NCBI RefSeq assembly: GCF_003696365.1
Contig: NZ_RFFM01000002.1
Coordinates: 992,001-1,056,000, forward strand
From: Stutzerimonas zhaodongensis
GTDB lineage: Bacteria > Pseudomonadota > Gammaproteobacteria > Pseudomonadales > Pseudomonadaceae
Reading direction: 5' to 3'
DNA length: 64,000 nt
Under the pieces are notes generated by a model, which had not been told where the DNA came from, did no database searches, and saw nothing but the letters and a program-made list of their open reading frames with translations. Position numbers and translations under genes: made by a program. This document shows positions 59,878 through 64,000 of the stretch, in pieces. How positions within the stretch are numbered: the first letter of the stretch is position 1; every line of letters starts with the position of its first letter.

Positions 59878-59998
59878 CTTATGCGAGACGATTTGCCGCA
59901 GCGTGGCACTCGGCGCCTGGCTATCCAGCGCCCAGCGGGATCAGATGGAGGCATCTACAACAACAAGACTTACGCGGCCATCCCGCTCAGGAGGTCAG

Positions 59999-60784
59999 AT
60001 GAAAGCCACGAAATACGTTGCCCGCGAGCCCGATGCGCAAGGCCACATTGCCTACCCCGACGCCGAACATGGGGTTTGGCAGACGCTGATCGAACGTCAG
60101 CTGAAACTGCTCGACGGCCGTGCCTGCCAGGAATACCTGGATGGCATCGAACAACTCGCCCTGCCCCACGACCGAATTCCGCAGCTCAATGAGATCAACC
60201 GCGTGCTGGATGCGACCACCGGCTGGCAGGTGGCACGTGTACCGGCACTGATTCCGTTCCAGACGTTTTTCGAGCTCTTAGCCAGTAAGCGCTTTCCAGT
60301 TGCCACCTTTATCCGTACGCGCGAAGAGCTGGATTACCTGCAGGAACCGGACATCTTCCACGAGATTTTCGGCCACTGCCCGCTACTGACAAACCCCTGG
60401 TTCGCAGAATTCACACATACCTATGGCCAGCTCGGCCTCAAGGCCAGCAAGGAAGAACGCGTCTACCTGGCACGGCTGTACTGGATGACCATCGAGTTCG
60501 GCCTGGTGGATACCCCGGCAGGCCGGCGCATCTATGGTGGAGGTATTCTTTCCTCGCCGAAGGAGACGCTTTACAGCGTTTCCGATGAGCCCGAGCACCA
60601 GCCATTCGACGTGGTTGAAGCGATGCGCACGCCGTATCGCATCGACATTCTGCAGCCGGTTTACTTCGTCCTGCCCGAGCTCAAGCGTCTGTTCGAAGTG
60701 GCCCATGAGGACATCATGGCCCACGTGCGCACTGCCATGCAGCTGGGCCTGCACCAGCCGAAGTTTCCGCCGAAAGCAGCGTAG
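59999..60784 (+). CDS. phhA: Phenylalanine 4-hydroxylase
   Basis: This 261-residue enzyme is a bacterial pterin-dependent phenylalanine hydroxylase. Iron ligands are in H-E-I-F-G-H near 123-128 and E in Y-W-M-T-I-E-F near 168. It makes tyrosine from phenylalanine using tetrahydrobiopterin and O2. AGGAGGTC precedes the ATG at 59999. It is followed by a repeat-containing 265-base gap and then phhB. Confidence 0.97.
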   Translation: MKATKYVAREPDAQGHIAYPDAEHGVWQTLIERQLKLLDGRACQEYLDGIEQLALPHDRIPQLNEINRVLDATTGWQVARVPALIPFQTFFELLASKRFPVATFIRTREELDYLQEPDIFHEIFGHCPLLTNPWFAEFTHTYGQLGLKASKEERVYLARLYWMTIEFGLVDTPAGRRIYGGGILSSPKETLYSVSDEPEHQPFDVVEAMRTPYRIDILQPVYFVLPELKRLFEVAHEDIMAHVRTAMQLGLHQPKFPPKAA

Positions 60785-61011
60785 GGTGGAAAACTGCGAA
60801 GCATTTCCGCGCGTTGGCTTCGACCTCGACGATGTCTGGCGGCGCGGGTTGTCCCGACCAACTGGTGGATGAGCCTCTGGCGTCATCCAACCTACGTTGC
60901 TCGGGCAACGCGGCGGACCGAACCCGACGTGTGGACAAGCCTGAGGCGTTGTCCACCCTACGCTGCTTAACTCTCATCAAACCCATCACATAGGGTGGGC
61001 TTTAGCCCACC
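60782..61011. repeat. GTAGGGTGG-type inverted repeats between phhA and phhB
   Basis: The phhA stop TAG is part of GTAGGGTGGA at 60782-60791. Related arms occur later as CCACCCTACG near 60953 and GGTGGGCT/AGCCCACC at 60994-61011, a stable 8-bp hairpin with a 2-base loop. The gap may lower phhBC expression. No gene is seen. Confidence 0.6.
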
Positions 61012-61049
61012 GCTCCACTCAACCAACCGATCATCATAAGGACCCATCA

Positions 61050-61406
61050 ATGACCGCCCTCAACCAAGCCCACTGCGAAGCCTGCCGCGCGGACGCGCCG
61101 AAAGTCTCCGATGACGAACTGGCCGAGCTGATCAAGCAGATCCCGGACTGGAACATCGAGACCCGCGACGGACACATGGAGTTGGAGAAGGTCTTTCTGT
61201 TCAAGAATTTCCGCCACGCCCTGGCCTTCACCAATGCCGTCGGCGAAATCGCTGAAGCCGAGGGTCACCATCCTGGCCTGCTCACCGAGTGGGGCAAGGT
61301 CACCGTCACATGGTGGAGCCACTCCATCAGAGGCCTGCACCGCAACGACTTTATCATGGCTGCTCGTACCGACGAGGTCGCGAAAACCGCAGAGGGCCGT
61401 AAGTGA
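61050..61406 (+). CDS. phhB: Pterin-4a-carbinolamine dehydratase
   Basis: This 118-residue protein has the family motif E-G-H-H-P near 71-75 and the following W-x-x-H-S. It regenerates the pterin cofactor used by PhhA. It starts 43 bases after the hairpin and overlaps phhC by four bases (GTGA), so the two are translated together. Confidence 0.95.
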   Translation: MTALNQAHCEACRADAPKVSDDELAELIKQIPDWNIETRDGHMELEKVFLFKNFRHALAFTNAVGEIAEAEGHHPGLLTEWGKVTVTWWSHSIRGLHRNDFIMAARTDEVAKTAEGRK

Positions 61407-62599
61407 AGCATTTCAGCGACGTTGCGCGGGTGCCCGGCGACCCTATCCTCGGGTTGCTGGATGCCTATCGCGCCGATCCGAACCCGGCCAAGCTCGACTT
61501 AGGGGTCGGCGTCTACAAAGACGCTCTGGGCCTGACGCCGATCCCCAAGGCGGTAAAGCAGGCGGAACAGCGGTTGATCGAAAGTGAAAAGACCAAGAGC
61601 TACATCGGTGGTCACGGCGATACGCTGTTCGGTGAGCAGCTCCTGAAACTGGTGCTGGGTGAAGGCTCGCCGGCGCTCGTCGACAACCGCGCCGGCTGCA
61701 CTCAGACACCGGGCGGAACCGGTGCACTGCGGCTTGTAGGAGACTTCATCGCTAAATGTCTGCCGGGCCGCAGCCTCTGGCTCAGCGACCCGACCTGGCC
61801 GATTCACGAAACGCTATTCACTGCAGCCCGATTGAAGGTCGAGCATTATCCCTACGTCGACTCGCAGAACAGACTCGACGTACCGGCGATGCTTGCCGCG
61901 ATGGAGAGGATTCCCAGTGGCGATGTGGTGCTGCTGCACGCCTGCTGCCACAACCCCACCGGGTACGACCTGACTCAGGACGACTGGCGCCAGGTGCTGG
62001 ACATCGTCCGGACGCGTGAATTGCTGCCGCTGTTCGACTTCGCCTATCAGGGCTTCGGCGACGGGCTGGACGAAGACGCCTGGGCGGTGCGGCTGTTCGT
62101 CGAGGCACTGCCGGAGGTGCTGATCACCAGCTCCTGCTCGAAGAACTTCGGTCTGTACCGGGAACGCACCGGCGCGCTCATTGCGGTTACTGCGGACGGC
62201 GACTCGCTGATCGATGTGCGCAGCCAGTTCGCCTCGGTAGCGCGCAATCTCTGGTCCACACCGCCGTCCCACGGCGCCGCTGTAGTTGGGACGATCCTGG
62301 CCAACAGCGAGCTACGCCAGCTCTGGCAGCAGGAAGTGGCCGCCAAGCGCGAACGCATCGCAGCGTTGAGGCAGGGATTGGTGGAAGCACTTGCGCCGCA
62401 TGGCCTGGCCGAGCGCTTCGCGCATATTGCCGAGCAACGCGGGATGTTCTCCTACACCGGGCTGACAGCCGATCAGGTGCTGCGTCTGCGCCGCGAGGAT
62501 GCGGTCTATCTGGTGGAAAGTGGTCGGGCCAACATCGCGGGGCTCGATGCTGCACGGCTCGATCAGCTGGCGGCCGCCATAGCTCGGGTTGTGGGCTAA
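61403..62599 (+). CDS. phhC: PhhC, aromatic amino acid aminotransferase
   Basis: This 398-residue class I aminotransferase has the PLP lysine in [10 protein letters not shown] near 245 and the phosphate-binding R in R-E-R-T-G. It transfers the amino group of tyrosine or phenylalanine to 2-oxoglutarate. It overlaps phhB and completes the phhABC operon. Substrate assignment comes from the operon. Confidence 0.94.
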   Translation: MKHFSDVARVPGDPILGLLDAYRADPNPAKLDLGVGVYKDALGLTPIPKAVKQAEQRLIESEKTKSYIGGHGDTLFGEQLLKLVLGEGSPALVDNRAGCTQTPGGTGALRLVGDFIAKCLPGRSLWLSDPTWPIHETLFTAARLKVEHYPYVDSQNRLDVPAMLAAMERIPSGDVVLLHACCHNPTGYDLTQDDWRQVLDIVRTRELLPLFDFAYQGFGDGLDEDAWAVRLFVEALPEVLITSSCSKNFGLYRERTGALIAVTADGDSLIDVRSQFASVARNLWSTPPSHGAAVVGTILANSELRQLWQQEVAAKRERIAALRQGLVEALAPHGLAERFAHIAEQRGMFSYTGLTADQVLRLRREDAVYLVESGRANIAGLDAARLDQLAAAIARVVG

Positions 62600-62946
62600 G
62601 GGCCAGACTCCACCCTGCCATGCATCGACCGGCAAGTCGCGACGATTGCTGTGGCAGGGGCGAAATCATCTCGATTTCACCCAGCATCGTCTTTGACGAC
62701 CTCAAGCATTTCCGCCGACCACACTAAAACCGACAATCAGCTAAGTCAGAACCGGCTTAATCCACCCGGAACTCAAATGAATATGGCGTGTCGTAGCACT
62801 TAGCCATCATCGCGTAGCGTTTCTAACCTACTATGGTGGTAGATAGCTCAGCTGAACGTGACTGACCGGTCCGGTGACGAGTGGGCTATAGGGCCGGCTG
62901 TACCGGCCGCTACAACCCAGCACAGGTTTCTTATACGAGCGCCGCC
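62600..62946. other. Gap between phhC and the EAL gene
   Basis: A short GGCCGG/CCGGCC hairpin occurs at 62892-62908, in the likely leader of the EAL gene. I see no gene and no clear promoter in the rest. Confidence 0.45.
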
Positions 62947-63759
62947 ATGATCCAAAGCAACACTGCCGGTAACCCAGCTCCAAGCGAATACGCCTGCCAC
63001 GCTGCCAGCGAACATGGCGCCTGCCCAAGCTGCGCCAGCGGCGAGCGCCTGGGCTTTCGCTTCAGCTATGCCTACCAGCCGATCGTCGACATTTCCAAGC
63101 GCGAGATCTTCGCTCATGAAGCGTTGGTGCGCGGCGTCAATGGCGAGCCCGCGCCCAGCGTGCTGTCACAGGTGACTGAGGACAATCGCTTCCGCTTTGA
63201 CCAGGCCTGCCGGGTCAAGGCCATCAAGACCGCTGCCAAGCTCCAGATGCAGGGCATGCTGTCGATCAACTTCCTGCCTAACGCTATCTATCGTCCCGAG
63301 CTGTGCATCCGCTCGACGCTGGAAGCGGCGCGTGCTCACAATTTCCCGGTCGAGCGGATCATCTTCGAGACGGTTGAAGGCGAGCGCATCAGTGATGCGA
63401 AGTGGCTAACGGAGGTGTTTCGTGAGTACCAGCGCATCGGCTTTCTTACGGCCATTGATGATTTCGGTGCTGGTTTTGCCGGCCTCAACCTGCTCGCGGA
63501 TTTTCAGCCAGACCTGATCAAACTGGACATGGATCTGATTCGCGGAATCGACCAGAGCAGGGTAAGGCAGGCCATCGTCCGTGGGACCGTAGGGATCTGC
63601 GCCGAGCTGGGAATCAAGGTGATCGCCGAAGGTGTGGAAACCGCCGATGAATGCAGCGCCCTGCAGGATTTGGGAATCAACCTGCTGCAGGGCTATCTGT
63701 TCAGCAAACCGCTGTTTGAAACCTGCAGCCAGACCGAGTCCATGGTCTGGCCTCGCTAA
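62947..63759 (+). CDS. EAL-domain cyclic di-GMP phosphodiesterase
   Basis: This 270-residue protein is one EAL domain with a short N-terminus containing C-H-A-A-S-E-H-G-A-C-P-S-C near 15-27. Catalytic features are all present: E-A-L in F-A-H-E-A-L-V-R-G, the D-D-F-G-A-G loop, I-K-L-D, A-E-G-V-E and Q-G-Y-L-F. It should hydrolyse cyclic di-GMP to pGpG. The Cys/His cluster could bind a metal or heme, but this is inference. The ATG at 62947 is preceded by weak pairing. Confidence 0.9.
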   Translation: MIQSNTAGNPAPSEYACHAASEHGACPSCASGERLGFRFSYAYQPIVDISKREIFAHEALVRGVNGEPAPSVLSQVTEDNRFRFDQACRVKAIKTAAKLQMQGMLSINFLPNAIYRPELCIRSTLEAARAHNFPVERIIFETVEGERISDAKWLTEVFREYQRIGFLTAIDDFGAGFAGLNLLADFQPDLIKLDMDLIRGIDQSRVRQAIVRGTVGICAELGIKVIAEGVETADECSALQDLGINLLQGYLFSKPLFETCSQTESMVWPR

Positions 63760-63765
63760 GCCGCT

Positions 63766-64000
63766 TCAGCCCGCTTTCAGCAGCTTGAGCAGTTCTTTCG
63801 CGGCTTCTTCGGAGGAGGCAGGGTTCTGGCCGGTCACCAGCAGGCCATCGACCAACACGTATGAGGACCAGTCCGGGCCCTTGCTGTAGTCGCCACCGAT
63901 TTCCTTGAGTTTATCTTCGAGCAGGAAGGGCACCACCTCGGTGAGCTGGACGCCCTCCTCTTCGGTGTTGGTAAAGCCTGTCACGCGCTTGCCCTTGACC
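63766..64000 (-). CDS. DJ-1/PfpI family protein, C-terminal part
   Basis: About 78 C-terminal residues of a class I glutamine-amidotransferase-like DJ-1/PfpI protein are visible, with G-Y-D... type D-Y-S-K-G-P-D-W, V-T-G-Q-N-P-A-S-S and a helical end. The start and active-site Cys lie beyond the window edge. Members act as chaperones, deglycases or proteases. The frame runs unbroken to the edge of the window. Confidence 0.75.
   Translation of the reverse strand, partial: VKGKRVTGFTNTEEEGVQLTEVVPFLLEDKLKEIGGDYSKGPDWSSYVLVDGLLVTGQNPASSEEAAKELLKLLKAG

Noticed and set aside
59880-59990. Possible sigma-54 promoter for phhA (TGGCAC near 59903)
   Set aside because: No GC pair lies at the needed ten-base spacing, so the match to the -24/-12 consensus fails. 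PhhR also lacks the GAFTGA loop.

Overview
The window is high-GC Gammaproteobacterial DNA. Its gene content and order match the denitrification supercluster of Pseudomonas (Stutzerimonas) stutzeri or a close relative. Supporting signs are the dnrN/dnrD/dnrP set, nirQ-norEF divergent from nirS, a separate nirJEN block, nosRZDFYL-tatE, and many Pseudomonas-type REP elements (GTAGGAGCCAGCTTGCTGG and its inverse). The assignment comes from recognising the families and their order; no database search was run.

Region 1 (1-8.2 kb) holds regulation and accessory genes. It has a DNR-type Crp/Fnr regulator, a small Cys-rich DGC-type protein, the O2-independent ubiquinone genes ubiUVT, norR divergent from dnrN, a second DNR regulator (dnrD) and dnrP. 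Region 2 (8.4-25.3 kb) is the nitrite/NO core. On the minus strand are norCB-norD and nirQ-norE-norF; on the plus strand are nirS-nirM-nirC-nirF-nirD-nirL-nirG-nirH and then nirJ-nirE-nirN. Three small membrane-protein genes, one of the RDD family, sit in reverse orientation between nirH and nirJ. Region 3 (25.4-31.2 kb) has a LysR regulator, two tandem HPP-CBS membrane proteins, a short-chain dehydrogenase and nnrS. Region 4 (31.5-39.8 kb) is the complete nosRZDFYL-tatE cluster for N2O reduction.

Beyond a 1-kb tandem array of 123-bp REP-pair units (39.8-40.8 kb) the content becomes general metabolism and signalling. It includes an acyl-CoA dehydrogenase, a CopD-like membrane protein, a CBS/nucleotidyltransferase-like protein with a DEDDh exonuclease, a BCCT transporter, two tandemly duplicated orphan TRAP binding proteins, a thioredoxin-reductase-like flavoprotein and L-serine dehydratase. 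A 1388-residue CheB-CheR-PAS-kinase-receiver hybrid follows, then a 192-bp REP array, the phenylalanine hydroxylase locus (phhR divergent from phhA-phhB-phhC), an EAL phosphodiesterase and a partial DJ-1/PfpI protein.

The denitrification genes share visible control. TTGAT-N4-ATCAA-type boxes precede the first regulator, the DGC gene, ubiU, dnrP, norC, nirQ, nirS, nirJ, nnrS and nosR. In several cases a -10-like hexamer lies at the distance expected for activation from about -41.5. The norR/dnrN intergenic region instead has a sigma-54 promoter with three GT-N7-AC sites upstream. Together the genes would make nitrite reductase cd1 with its heme d1, NO reductase, N2O reductase, NO-stress proteins and anaerobic ubiquinone. 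No nitrate reductase genes lie in the window.
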